Assembly: GCA_944342125.1 (NCBI GenBank)
Contig: CALVMF010000011.1
Location: 1 to 23,204, forward strand
Source of the DNA: an uncultured Bacilli bacterium
GTDB taxonomy: Bacteria > Bacillota_I > Bacilli_A > RFN20 > CAG-826
Direction of reading: 5' to 3'
Length of the DNA: 23,204 nucleotides
The notes under the pieces are model-generated. The model was not told where the DNA came from. It did no database searches and was given only the letters and a program-made list of their open reading frames with translations. The position numbers and the translations under genes were made by a program. Below are positions 1 through 8,877 of this stretch, piece after piece; positions within the stretch are counted from its first letter, which is position 1; each line of letters opens with the position of its first letter.

Positions 1-3
1 AAA

Positions 4-2037
4 TTGGAAAAAGAATCACTAATGTCAATTGACCAACCTAAAGTAACAGCAGTTGTTGTCACTTTTAATAGAAAAGAACTTTTAAAAGAAAACTTAGTTG
101 CTTTATCAAAAATTCAATACACAAACTTTAATGTGCTAATAATTGATAACGCTAGTACCGATAACACATATGATTTTATATCCGATATTCTCATCGATAA
201 CAAATTTTTCTATTTAAATACAGGAAAAAATCTTGGTGACGCTGGCGGATTTAGTTTTGGCATAAAAGAAGCATTAAGAAACAATGCCGATTATATTCGG
301 ATTATGGATGATGATTGTATCCCTAATCAAGATTCACTGAAAGAGTTACTAAATTTTGCTAATCACAACCCTGACTTTGGATTTTTATCTAGCAAGGTAC
401 TTCGGACTGATGGTTCACTTTGCAAAATGAATATTCAAAGAACGAATTTAAAAAAAGAGATTAACAGCAATGATTCGATTAAGAAAATAAAACTAGCAAG
501 CTTTGTTTCTATGTTTTTGAATTCAAAAGCAGTGATTGATGTTGGATTGCCTTTCAAAGAGTTTTTTATTTGGGGAGATGATTGGGAATATAGCTCCAGA
601 ATTTCAAAAAAATTTGATTGTTACTATGTACCAAATAGTGTTGTTTTACATAAATGCAAAATTAATGGTGGTGTAAATATTATCGATGAAAAAGAAAGAT
701 TAGATCGCTACTTTTATGCTTATAGAAATGAAACATTTTTTTATAGGCAAAATGGATTGAATGGCGCGCTGTATTCTTTTTTAAAAGTAAATTTTCACCG
801 TTTAAAACTCGTATTGTCGAAAGATCAAAAAAAGAAAGAAAAGTTGAATATTATAAAAAGAGGTGTTAAAGCGGCTAAGACATTTAACCCGAAACCTGAG
901 TTTGTATTTTCACCAAAAACTAAGATAAATGTTTGTACTTTTTTTGGTGAACCTGTTGCATACGGCGGGCAAGAAGCGTTTATGATTAATATGATTAATG
1001 CTTTTAATGATGCTAATATGAATTACATTGTTGCCACCCCATTTAGCGCCACGAATAATTTTTTTCTAAAATCTGATAAAATTCATTTATTAACCTATAA
1101 TTTTAAATTTGATTCTTTACTTAGAAAAAGAAATATAGTAAAAGCTTTTAAACTATTAATAAAGAAAGAGAAAATTGATGTTCTACATATTCAAAGTGGA
1201 AGCACTTATGTGCTTTTAAAAATATCTTCATTAGCAAAAAAACATAATATTAAAAAAGTTATAATTCATTCACATTGTGCGGGTGAGATTAATTTGAAAT
1301 ATAAGATAATTAAGTTTCTTTCCGATAAAAAAATAGATAAATTAGTCGATGTATATTTAGCCTGTTCAGATTTAGCGGCTATTTGGAAATTCCCGCAGAG
1401 AATAATAGCTGAGAAAAAGTATACAATTATTAAAAATGGTATTGATACGAAAAAATTTACTTTTTCTCCACAAATTAGAAAAGAATATAGAGAGAAATTT
1501 TTACTCGATGATTATTTAACTTTATGTAACGTTGGCAGACTTTCCGAACAAAAAAATCAAAAATTTATTATTGATGTTTGCAAAATTCTTCTAGATAAAA
1601 AAATTAATTTTAAAGTCTTTTTGGTTGGAGAAGGAGAACTTAAAGAAGACATCGTTTCTTATATCAAAAATAATAGTTTAACTGATAAGTTCATCTTATT
1701 AGAAAAAAGAGATGATATTGAAAAAATTATGATGGCTTCAGATATTTTTCTATTACCATCCTTATACGAGGGATTAGCTGTTACTTCGATTGAAGCTCAA
1801 TGTACTGGCTTATTAACATTATGTTCAACCAACATTACTGATGAAACAAAATTAACTGATATTGTTGAATTTTTAGACATTACTGATGCAAAATTATGGG
1901 CAAATAAAATAGCTGAGTACTCAAATAAATTAAACGACTTAAACAGATCAAAATATGCAAATATTATTGATGAGTCAGGGTATGATTCTTATAAATCCGC
2001 TGATTTATTAGAAAAAATCTATAGAGGACTAAATTAA
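4..2037 (+). CDS. Bifunctional glycosyltransferase, GT2 fused to GT4 (5' end uncertain)
   Basis: Two glycosyltransferases lie in one chain. Residues ~12-240 form a GT2 (GT-A) domain: AVVVTFNRKELL opening, IIDNASTDNT, a DDD metal motif at 102-104 and WGDDWEY at 190-196, with a later His (VLHK), resembling galactofuranosyl/rhamnosyltransferase-type GT2 enzymes. Residues ~307-677 form a GT4 (GT-B) domain: GGQEAF near 321, IIKNGID near 475, GRLSEQKN at 511-518 and the E-x7-E motif at 589-597. It probably adds two successive sugars to a lipid-linked surface glycan at the inner face of the membrane. There is no signal peptide. The frame is open to the window edge, so the TTG at 4 is only the first possible start; the ATG at 22 is a reasonable start and gives an N-terminus directly before the GT2 fold. 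The gene leads a tight plus-strand run with the next two genes. Sugar specificity cannot be read. Confidence 0.88.
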   Translation: MEKESLMSIDQPKVTAVVVTFNRKELLKENLVALSKIQYTNFNVLIIDNASTDNTYDFISDILIDNKFFYLNTGKNLGDAGGFSFGIKEALRNNADYIRIMDDDCIPNQDSLKELLNFANHNPDFGFLSSKVLRTDGSLCKMNIQRTNLKKEINSNDSIKKIKLASFVSMFLNSKAVIDVGLPFKEFFIWGDDWEYSSRISKKFDCYYVPNSVVLHKCKINGGVNIIDEKERLDRYFYAYRNETFFYRQNGLNGALYSFLKVNFHRLKLVLSKDQKKKEKLNIIKRGVKAAKTFNPKPEFVFSPKTKINVCTFFGEPVAYGGQEAFMINMINAFNDANMNYIVATPFSATNNFFLKSDKIHLLTYNFKFDSLLRKRNIVKAFKLLIKKEKIDVLHIQSGSTYVLLKISSLAKKHNIKKVIIHSHCAGEINLKYKIIKFLSDKKIDKLVDVYLACSDLAAIWKFPQRIIAEKKYTIIKNGIDTKKFTFSPQIRKEYREKFLLDDYLTLCNVGRLSEQKNQKFIIDVCKILLDKKINFKVFLVGEGELKEDIVSYIKNNSLTDKFILLEKRDDIEKIMMASDIFLLPSLYEGLAVTSIEAQCTGLLTLCSTNITDETKLTDIVEFLDITDAKLWANKIAEYSNKLNDLNRSKYANIIDESGYDSYKSADLLEKIYRGLN

Positions 2038-2040
2038 AAT

Positions 2041-2805
2041 ATGGATAAAACAACTATTTTTGTCATTTCACATAAGCCAGTTAATGTTAGATTGCCTAAA
2101 AAATATTCCATACTTAAGGTAGGCAGTAATAAAGATTTTAGGACTGATTTTTCGGATGATACTGGTGATAATATCGCTTCTAAAAACCAAACTTTTTGTG
2201 AATTGACTGGACTATTTTGGATATGGAAAAATGTAAATTCTGAAAACATAGGATTAGTTCATTATAGAAGATTTTTTACTTCAAAATTTAATATTTCACC
2301 TTTTTTAACGATTTTAAAAGAGAAAAAGATTTCAACTATATTAAAAAATCATGATTTGATCTTACCTAGAGTTATTAAATTAAAAGATAAGGATAAAAAA
2401 CTTACGGTTTTGGAACATTATTGTAAAACTCATTTTGAAAAAGATCTCATTGCAGCAAGAGAAGTTATTTCTGATATTTATCCAGAATATTTAAATAGCT
2501 TTGATATTGTCACAAAATCGAACAAGATGTTTATGTTTAATATGTTTATTGGTAAAAAAACAATTGTAGACTCTTATTGTAAATGGCTCTTCGACATTTT
2601 GTTTGAACTTGAAAAAAGAATTAATCTTTCATCTTACGATAACTATCAAAAAAGAGTATTTGGATTTTTAGCTGAACGATTATTTAATGTCTGGGTGTTA
2701 TATAATTCAAATTTGAAGATTGCTTATTATCCTTTTGTTTTTACTGATAGTAATATTCTTCGACAAAATATTATAAATACAGTTAAAATTTATAGAAAAA
2801 AATGA
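2041..2805 (+). CDS. DUF4422-family capsular polysaccharide glycosyltransferase
   Basis: The 254-residue protein carries the hallmarks of the DUF4422 family found in capsule and exopolysaccharide loci: an N-terminal strand ending in ISHKP, CELTGLFWIWKN at 53-64 and GLVHYRRFF at 71-79, with aromatic and charged blocks to the end. The family is treated as glycosyltransferases, often putative galactofuranosyl- or galactosyltransferases; donor and acceptor are not visible here. Length is usual for the family. The start lies 3 bases after the upstream stop, with an AGAGGA ribosome site at 2023-2028 inside the end of the upstream gene. Its TGA stop overlaps the next ATG (ATGA at 2802-2805), pointing to one cotranscribed, translationally coupled unit. 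Domain assignment is firm; substrate is unknown. Confidence 0.85.
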   Translation: MDKTTIFVISHKPVNVRLPKKYSILKVGSNKDFRTDFSDDTGDNIASKNQTFCELTGLFWIWKNVNSENIGLVHYRRFFTSKFNISPFLTILKEKKISTILKNHDLILPRVIKLKDKDKKLTVLEHYCKTHFEKDLIAAREVISDIYPEYLNSFDIVTKSNKMFMFNMFIGKKTIVDSYCKWLFDILFELEKRINLSSYDNYQKRVFGFLAERLFNVWVLYNSNLKIAYYPFVFTDSNILRQNIINTVKIYRKK

Positions 2806-3866
2806 GGTTTTGCAAAGAAAATATGGAAAATAATGTAAATATTTATAAGTCAAACGAATACTTAGCAGAGATTAAAAATGTATCTTTAGAATCGATTTTT
2901 AATGATTTTAAAGATAAAAACATCCTGTTAACAGGCGGAACTGGGCTGATTTTATCTTACTTTGTTGACGTTCTTTTAACCTCTGATTTTAATGGAAAAC
3001 TATTTCTTGTGACAAGAAGTTTATCAAGAGCTAAGGAAAGATTTTCTAAATTTTGTAAGGACAAAAGATTAATTTTTATAGAAGGAGAACTAGATGGTTT
3101 TAATGCTCCTAATGAAAGAATAGATTATATTATAGGAGGAGCTAGTAAGTGCGACCCATATTCCTATGCTAATTATCCAACATCAATTATTTTAGATAAT
3201 ATCGAAGGAACTAAATATTTACTTAATATCGCTAAAGACAAAAAATGTAAATTTTTATATATTTCAAGCGATGAAGTATATGGAATTACAAATAATTTAA
3301 TTTTAAATGAAAGTGATTTATGCACTTACAACGTTAGAGCACAAAGAAGTTGCTATAACCTAGCTAAAGCAACTTGTGAGAATCTCTGTTTAGCTTATGC
3401 AGGAGAATATGGCGTGAAATTTAACGCTATAAGGTTATCTAGAATTTTTGGTCCAACAGTTAAACTGACAGATACCAAAGCCATGACTCAGTTTATAAAT
3501 AAAGCGCTAAATAAAGAAGACATAGTCTTAAAATCCAAAGGCGAACAAATTTTTAATTACCAATATGTTGCTGATACCATTAGAGGTATCGCATATGTTT
3601 TATTAAGAGGAAAAGATAACGAAGTTTATAACTGCACTAACAACGAGGAGCATTCTTTAAAAGAGTTAGCTGAATATATTGCAAGTTTAGCTAATAAAAA
3701 AGTCGTTTTTGATTTTAATGACGACTTTCAAGGAAAAGGTTATAGCGTTGCTAAAAACGCAATAATGAATATTTCAAAATTAGAAGGTCTAGGCTTTGAA
3801 AATGAGTACAAAGTCCTCGATTCTTTAAGAGAAACCTTGCAAATCCTCAACGAAATTTATAAATAA
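2802..3866 (+). CDS. NAD-dependent epimerase/dehydratase (extended SDR)
   Basis: This is an extended short-chain dehydrogenase of nucleotide-sugar type. The Rossmann nucleotide-binding motif TGGTGLI is at residues 44-50, SSDEVYG (active-site strand) at 155-161 and the catalytic YNLAK at 185-189. The C-terminal half matches the substrate lobe (RLSRIFGP, FNYQYVADTIRGI). It most resembles UDP-glucuronate decarboxylase and dTDP-glucose dehydratase relatives. In many Bacillota capsule loci an SDR of this sort sits with IspD-like and LicD genes, as here, where it converges on the ispD-like gene with 3 bases between stops. It may make the sugar or polyol later activated by that enzyme; this is inference. 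The start is ambiguous: the ATG at 2802 overlaps the upstream stop, while the ATG at 2823 (with GAGG at 2804-2807) gives a more typical N-terminus. Confidence 0.85.
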   Translation: MRFCKENMENNVNIYKSNEYLAEIKNVSLESIFNDFKDKNILLTGGTGLILSYFVDVLLTSDFNGKLFLVTRSLSRAKERFSKFCKDKRLIFIEGELDGFNAPNERIDYIIGGASKCDPYSYANYPTSIILDNIEGTKYLLNIAKDKKCKFLYISSDEVYGITNNLILNESDLCTYNVRAQRSCYNLAKATCENLCLAYAGEYGVKFNAIRLSRIFGPTVKLTDTKAMTQFINKALNKEDIVLKSKGEQIFNYQYVADTIRGIAYVLLRGKDNEVYNCTNNEEHSLKELAEYIASLANKKVVFDFNDDFQGKGYSVAKNAIMNISKLEGLGFENEYKVLDSLRETLQILNEIYK

Positions 3867-3869
3867 AGT

Positions 3870-4583
3870 TTATAGTTTACTTGATTCTTTAAGTTTAAGC
3901 AGAGCTTTAAAAATATCTAAATCGTCTTGAGTTGTTATTTTTAAATTCTTTTCGCTACCAATTGATAAATAGACTTTTTTACCCATTTCCATAATTAAAG
4001 AACATGTTGCAACGCTATTTGTAATGCCTTTTTCTAAGGCCTTTAAATGCATATTATAAAGTTCATTAAAATAAATCGCGTGAGGTGTTTGAGTTCTTTT
4101 CATAAGAGATCTTTCGATTTGCTTGCTTGAAGATTGATCATTTGGATTTTCAATTTCAATCATGACTTCTTGACAAGGGATAACTGGAATTGCATTTCCG
4201 TGCTTTTTACAAACATTAATCGCATCGCTAATTATATCCATTCCTACGTTTGGTCTATTTCCATCGTGGATTAGCACAATATCATCTTTAGTGGCTTCAT
4301 CTTTTATTGCATTAAGCCCATTAAAGATAGATTGTTGACCATTAACACCACCAGTAACAACTTTATAAAGTTTGCTGATTTTATATTGTTTTGCATAAGA
4401 AAGTAGAACTTCAGACCATCCTTCTAAACAAGAAACAACAATTTTATCAATCATTGGATGCTTTTCAAATTGTTCAAGAGTATAGATGATTAAAGGCTTA
4501 TCATAGATGGTCATAAATTGTTTAGGAACGCTTTGATTCATTCTTTGACCAACACCGCCTGCTGTTATAATTGCATAAATCAT
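3870..4583 (-). CDS. IspD/TarI-like cytidylyltransferase
   Basis: This 237-residue nucleotidyltransferase has every expected block: GGVGQRM at 9-15, PKQ at 20-22, HDGNRP at 106-111 (metal-binding Asp107), RTQTP at 163-167 and NLKITTQDD from 213 with the conserved Lys. IspD and TarI/Bcs1 share this fold and use CTP to activate methylerythritol 4-phosphate or ribitol 5-phosphate. HDGNRP instead of the usual HDAARP, and its place after licD in a glycan locus, argue for a surface-polymer CDP-alditol or CDP-sugar role rather than isoprenoid synthesis. Start is clear: an AGGAG site precedes the ATG and overlaps the licD stop, 16 bases separating the two genes, so they form a minus-strand operon. 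The exact substrate cannot be read from sequence. Confidence 0.85.
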   Translation of the reverse strand: MIYAIITAGGVGQRMNQSVPKQFMTIYDKPLIIYTLEQFEKHPMIDKIVVSCLEGWSEVLLSYAKQYKISKLYKVVTGGVNGQQSIFNGLNAIKDEATKDDIVLIHDGNRPNVGMDIISDAINVCKKHGNAIPVIPCQEVMIEIENPNDQSSSKQIERSLMKRTQTPHAIYFNELYNMHLKALEKGITNSVATCSLIMEMGKKVYLSIGSEKNLKITTQDDLDIFKALLKLKESSKL

Positions 4584-4599
4584 AATTTTTTATTTCTCC

Positions 4600-5502
4600 T
4601 TAATAATCTAAATCATTAAATAGATTTAGGTATTCTTTTAACTTTAAATCCTTATATTTAGTGTAGGAATTATTAACATCAAAATATGTTTCGCCGTGTT
4701 TACTAGAAGCCATAATTGGAGTCATATAATTTGCTCCATATTCAACGCGCAAGACCTCATCATAATTTTTTGGACAAGGCATTTTAAGATCTTCAAAATC
4801 TAAATAAGTAACTTCCTCAAACCATTTTTTATCGAAAACATCTTTATCAATATTATCAAATGTGACGTTACATAATTTGCTTGAAGAAGCGTTACATAAA
4901 GAAGCAATTTTCTTTTCGTAGCGTTTAAATATTTTTTTGCGACCACCAAGAAGTAAAATCACCAACTTATAAAAAGGTAACAAGATATTTCCGATTGTCC
5001 TTTTGATAAAACTAGGCGAAGAAAATCTATTTACATTTATGTATTTTACAATCCTAGTATATTTTTTATTTACTTTTTTAATTTTATTTACTTTCTTTAT
5101 ATCTTCTGGCAAATTATCCAAAACAAAAATATCAATAAAGATACCATGATTATAAGAAGAAGCGTATTCATTTTTCAATAAAGCTGTGGTGTTAGAATTT
5201 CTCAGTTGACTATGAACTCTATAGATTTTATCGCTATATGTATTTTGAAAAAAATATGGGTTTTTGAATTCTTTTCCCGCAATTTGGCACAATTTTATAT
5301 AATCTTCTCTTAACATTATAAGATCAATATCATCATCCCAAGGGATAAAACCATGATGTCTTACTGCGCCTAAAAGAGTTCCACCAATTGCAAAAACTTT
5401 TAAATTATATTTAGAGCAAACTTCTAATAATTTATTTAATAAATCTAATTCGACATTCCAAATTTCTTTGCGTTTTTCTGTTACAACAAAATCTAAATTC
5501 AT
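4600..5502 (-). CDS. LicD-family phosphotransferase
   Basis: The protein has the LicD nucleotidyltransferase-fold signature: GGTLLGAVRH at 40-49 and IPWDDDID ending at residue 60, the metal-binding aspartates. At 300 residues it is of normal length. LicD enzymes transfer phosphocholine, and the related eukaryotic fukutin/FKRP transfer ribitol 5-phosphate from CDP-ribitol, to glycans. Here the cytidylyltransferase gene directly follows, so the donor is likely a CDP-linked small molecule made by that enzyme. There is no signal peptide, so it should act in the cytoplasm on lipid-linked glycan before export. It is first in a minus-strand operon. A TATAAT on the minus strand at 5530-5525 sits about 22 bases before the ATG, with AAGGCGG between. 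No choline kinase or uptake gene is seen in the window, so phosphocholine is not favoured. Confidence 0.9.
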   Translation of the reverse strand: MNLDFVVTEKRKEIWNVELDLLNKLLEVCSKYNLKVFAIGGTLLGAVRHHGFIPWDDDIDLIMLREDYIKLCQIAGKEFKNPYFFQNTYSDKIYRVHSQLRNSNTTALLKNEYASSYNHGIFIDIFVLDNLPEDIKKVNKIKKVNKKYTRIVKYINVNRFSSPSFIKRTIGNILLPFYKLVILLLGGRKKIFKRYEKKIASLCNASSSKLCNVTFDNIDKDVFDKKWFEEVTYLDFEDLKMPCPKNYDEVLRVEYGANYMTPIMASSKHGETYFDVNNSYTKYKDLKLKEYLNLFNDLDY

Positions 5503-5621
5503 TTACATTTCCGCCTTGAAAACTATTATAAGCAATATTTTAAGAGAAAACATTATAATAAGTGTTAAAAGATGATTCGAAAAAGATTAAAATCTTTTCA
5601 TTAGAAAGACTTAGACGAACT
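5503..5621. promoter_or_regulatory. Divergent promoter region between licD and wzx
   Basis: Two perfect TATAAT hexamers lie back to back: minus strand at 5530-5525, facing licD, and plus strand at 5554-5559, facing the flippase gene. Neither has a convincing TTGACA at 16-18 bases, so the -35 elements are weak or absent. If the plus-strand -10 is real, transcription starts near 5566, inside the GTG at 5562, which favours the ATG at 5622 as the flippase start. This is the only place in the glycan locus where transcription must start in both directions. Confidence 0.5.
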
Positions 5622-7223
5622 ATGTTATTAAAAAAGAAAGAGAAAACCTCAAATATTAAAGTTAACGCAATTTTTAATGCTATATATCAAGTATTAATTT
5701 TAATTGTTCCTTTAATTACAACGCCTTACATTTCAACAATTTTCGCTTCCGATGTAATTGGTTCTTATTCTTATGGGTTTTCGCTTGTTCAATATTTTGT
5801 TTTAGCGGCTAATTTTGGTTTTACAATTTATGGAACAACAATTATTGCTAAATATAGGAATGATAAAGTAGAAGAAAATAAAAAGTTTTGGGGATTAATG
5901 TATTGTAAAACAATCCTCGATGTTGTGGTAATTGGCATCTTCTTTGGAATCTTATATTCAGGGATTTTATACAATGGTGCCTTCCCTTTAAATGATAACA
6001 ATATTTATCTAATTTTTAGTTTAAATATTTTTGCTTCACTTTTTGATACAACTTTCCTTTTTCAAGGAAAAGAAAAGTTTGTTAATTTATGTATTCGAAA
6101 CTTAATTGTAAAGGTCGTTTCAACAATTCTTATTTTTATCTTTGTTAAAGTTGAGGCGGATTATCGGATTTACGTTTTGATTTTATCTTGCTCTTATTTC
6201 TTTAGCGGTTTTATAACTTTAATAAATACACCTTTTATGGTCTCTAAACCTGTAAAAGTGTCTTTTAAAGAACTTGGTGAACATTTTAAACAGTCTTTTA
6301 TTTTCTTTTTGCCAAGTTTAGCAACAACGATTTATACAATTGCATCAAAATCGATATTAGGTGCAATTCAAGGCGACAGTTTTCAAAGCGGATACTACGA
6401 ACAAGCCAATAAAATAATCGATATTATTGTTTCATTAGTTAATTCAATTAATACAATTTTAATGGCGAGAATGGCTTATTTATATGCAACTCATCAAGAA
6501 GAAGAAATCAAAAGAAAAACTGATAAAACAATGCAACTTTATTCGGTTATTGCGCCACCTTGTTTCTTTGGTCTTATCGCAATTAACGACTATTTAACGC
6601 TGGGTTTTTTAGGTCCAAATTATGAAGGCTCAGTAATTTTAATTTATATATTAGCTATAAAAATTTTAATTGTACCTATTTCTAACATTATTGGTTCAAT
6701 TTATTACATTCCTTGTAATTTATATTGGAAGAGAACGATCTATTTATGTTCAGGTGCGATTTTTAATATATTAATCAACACCATCCTCGTCTATTTCTTC
6801 TCTTCAATTGGTGCTTCAATCGGCATCGTTTTAACCGAAATACTTGTTTCCTTTTTATATGTTTGGGGTTCAAGAAAAGATATTGATTATACTGCATTTT
6901 TTAAAGATATTTGGAGAACTTTAATAGCGGCGTTAGTCATGTTTGGTGTAACATTCGGACTTAAGTTTATTATGCATGATGGAATTGGTTACTTATTACC
7001 ACTTATGAATATTGATAGCGAAAGAATTATTTATTTTGTTACGGCAGTAATACTAGTTGTCATAGGAGTGGTTGTTTATGGCGTTTTATTATTAATACTC
7101 AAAGAACCATTAACAACAGGGATTGTGCTTGGTCTTAAAAATAAATTTATTTCTATAATTAAGAAGAAGAAAAGTAGTGAAGCAGAAAAAGAAAGCATTG
7201 ATGAAGAAAATAAAGGATCATAG
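5622..7223 (+). CDS. Wzx-type oligosaccharide flippase
   Basis: This is a polytopic membrane protein of the polysaccharide transport family (MOP superfamily). It begins with a short basic stretch, then the family-typical segment NAIYQVLILIVPLITTPYIS and GSYSYGFSLVQYFVLAANFGF, followed by about a dozen further hydrophobic helices. The C-terminus is a charged tail rich in Lys and Glu. Wzx flips undecaprenyl-linked repeat units to the outer face of the membrane, and this is the only exporter seen in the locus; no Wzy polymerase or chain-length regulator is in the window. The frame extends up to a GTG at 5562, but the ATG at 5622 gives a normal Wzx N-terminus and avoids starting inside a probable -10 element; neither start has a strong ribosome site. 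The next gene starts 2 bases after its stop. Confidence 0.88.
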   Translation: MLLKKKEKTSNIKVNAIFNAIYQVLILIVPLITTPYISTIFASDVIGSYSYGFSLVQYFVLAANFGFTIYGTTIIAKYRNDKVEENKKFWGLMYCKTILDVVVIGIFFGILYSGILYNGAFPLNDNNIYLIFSLNIFASLFDTTFLFQGKEKFVNLCIRNLIVKVVSTILIFIFVKVEADYRIYVLILSCSYFFSGFITLINTPFMVSKPVKVSFKELGEHFKQSFIFFLPSLATTIYTIASKSILGAIQGDSFQSGYYEQANKIIDIIVSLVNSINTILMARMAYLYATHQEEEIKRKTDKTMQLYSVIAPPCFFGLIAINDYLTLGFLGPNYEGSVILIYILAIKILIVPISNIIGSIYYIPCNLYWKRTIYLCSGAIFNILINTILVYFFSSIGASIGIVLTEILVSFLYVWGSRKDIDYTAFFKDIWRTLIAALVMFGVTFGLKFIMHDGIGYLLPLMNIDSERIIYFVTAVILVVIGVVVYGVLLLILKEPLTTGIVLGLKNKFISIIKKKKSSEAEKESIDEENKGS

Positions 7224-7225
7224 AA

Positions 7226-8278
7226 ATGCCATCAGATATTGTTAAAAGTGAATTATTGTTAACTTTAAAAGAAGAATCATTTGTATCTATTAAAGTTTAT
7301 CGAGAAGAAAGCGAAGAAGAGAAAAAGTTTTATGCGATTGAGTTTTGCTTAGGAAAACCATTTTTTTCATTCTATATTCGTGATGATTGTCTTTTCCTTT
7401 TGGTTGGCTGTCTTCTTACTGTCTTGCAGAACTTATCTGATGAATACGATGACTTTATTTTTTATGAATGTTTTTCTTGGCTAATGCCTAAAAGTGAGAA
7501 TGCAGAAGATGAAAAGGAAAACAAATCTGACCCATTAAAAATTGAAACATACGATATCGGACTTCAAAATCCTAATGAATTTACTTTTATAAGTAAAAAA
7601 AATCTCATTGAACTTACTACTTTTCTTTTGAATAAAGCAAATGAAAGAGCTAATAAAATAATCGAAAAAGAAAAAACAAAAACAGAAAAACCAAATAAAG
7701 GTATCTCATATAATGATGAGCTATATGTTAATGGTTTAGATGGGTATTGTGAAAATTGTTTTAAAAAATTAGATAAATTTAATCTTCCAATTGTTTTAAT
7801 TAAAAGTGATGGTTCATCCGTTATTCATGATGTTGAAATTGGCTATTGTGAAGACTGCGATACATATTTTATTGCAGAAACTGAGCTATATCGTTTAAAA
7901 AGATATGGAACGCCTTTATGTTCAATTATTGATGATAGAGTTAAAGATAGCAGAAGAAGTTATAAAGGAAGTAAGTTTGATGATTATAACGAGGAATCAA
8001 CTTTAAAACAATTTGGATATAACGTTTCCAAAAAAGGTGGTTTAACAAGCAACCAAAGACAAAGAATACTTGCTTTTATTCTCGAAAAAGGGATTCTTAA
8101 ACGCGAAAGACTTATTAGTTTTTTAAAGTTCAATATCAAAAACTTTAGTTCACGTGGAGATATTAATTTTGACGATGCCCTTGCTAAACGGAGAAAAGAT
8201 TTAGAATTTCTATTTGATTATAAACTTGGAACTTATGAATTTATCGTCTTAGAATCCAAGTTGAAACACATCAATTAA
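7226..8278 (+). CDS. Uncharacterised zinc-ribbon protein downstream of wzx
   Basis: I do not recognise a named family for the whole 350-residue protein. Three parts are visible: an acidic N-terminal region (~1-140) with short hydrophobic strands but no signal peptide; a Lys/Glu-rich linker (~140-160); and a zinc-ribbon-like core with CENC at 175-178 and CEDC at 208-211. A helical C-terminal domain (~265-350) holds the pattern SNQRQRILAFILEKGILKRE, then LISFLKF and KRRKDLEF, which looks like a helix-turn-helix or protein-binding bundle seen in other low-GC hypothetical proteins. It is probably a soluble cytoplasmic nucleic-acid- or protein-binding factor. AAAGGA at the end of the wzx gene serves as its ribosome site, so it is coupled to the flippase, an odd partner. 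Repeat element A follows directly after its stop. Confidence 0.7.
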   Translation: MPSDIVKSELLLTLKEESFVSIKVYREESEEEKKFYAIEFCLGKPFFSFYIRDDCLFLLVGCLLTVLQNLSDEYDDFIFYECFSWLMPKSENAEDEKENKSDPLKIETYDIGLQNPNEFTFISKKNLIELTTFLLNKANERANKIIEKEKTKTEKPNKGISYNDELYVNGLDGYCENCFKKLDKFNLPIVLIKSDGSSVIHDVEIGYCEDCDTYFIAETELYRLKRYGTPLCSIIDDRVKDSRRSYKGSKFDDYNEESTLKQFGYNVSKKGGLTSNQRQRILAFILEKGILKRERLISFLKFNIKNFSSRGDINFDDALAKRRKDLEFLFDYKLGTYEFIVLESKLKHIN

Positions 8279-8289
8279 ATAATTTATCC

Positions 8290-8700
8290 GTTTTTAAAAA
8301 ACTTTTATATTTTTTTAAAATTCCTGATACTAACCACCTTCTATATTATGAGGAGGTATTTAATCGAAAGTTTGATTTATCTTTTTAAGTAGTGTTTCAA
8401 ACGCTCTTTATGATTTTTTATTTTTAGAGTCAAAACTTTATAAAATTATTTATTCATAGAAACAAGGTTTAAAAGCGTCAAATGTGCCCATTTAAAAATG
8501 AGTATGATTTATGATTTTAAAATCTTTTCAAAAAGTTTAACGTTTTTTTAAAAATTTAGAAAGTAATCACCCCCTTAATAATGAGAAGGTGAAAAAGAAA
8601 AGGAAATTAGAGCTATTAACGGGCCATTTGAAATGGTATAATTTACGTAATAGTTAACTTTTGCGGGAATAAATTTTAAATTAATATTAATAAAGAAATT
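8290..8700. repeat. Intergenic repeat element, copy A (possible structured RNA)
   Basis: No gene is seen from 8279 to 8941. The stretch aligns in order, at modest identity, with 14085-14530. Shared blocks: a T-run/A-run segment; ATGAGGAGGT at 8348-8357; a block around CAAAACTTTATA near 8430; TTTAAAAGCG near 8468; a T7A5 run with AAGTAATCACC near 8570; ATGAGAAGGT at 8581-8590; and GTTAACTTTTGCGG at 8653-8666. The two ATGAGRAGGT motifs are 233 bp apart (238 in copy B). Each follows a partly complementary strand (ACCTTCT; CACC) and can fold into a hairpin. No long frame is conserved, so this is a noncoding RNA, a binding-site array or an old insertion element. Strand is unknown. Confidence 0.6.
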
Positions 8701-8877
8701 TGAAAGCGGGATAATTTGAAGGAATTCAATAGCAACAGAAGTCATTGCGTATCATTGTGTTGGCCAAGAAAGTCAGTAAAAATTAGCTGGTTAAGGAAAT
8801 CTTTAAGTGACTATAAATTTGTGCAATCCTTATTCATATTCGAAAATCACGCCGCCTAAATTTCGAAAAAATAACAA

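Noticed and set aside
2034..2249. Antisense open frames, such as this one and those at 9289-9480, 10913-11167, 11795-12112, 15959-16159 and 21888-22229
   Set aside because: They lie opposite or out of frame within well-supported genes, with biased composition and no ribosome sites.
3870..4583. Housekeeping ispD of the isoprenoid pathway
   Set aside because: Possible by family, but the HDGNRP variant and operon with licD in a glycan locus fit a surface-polymer cytidylyltransferase better.
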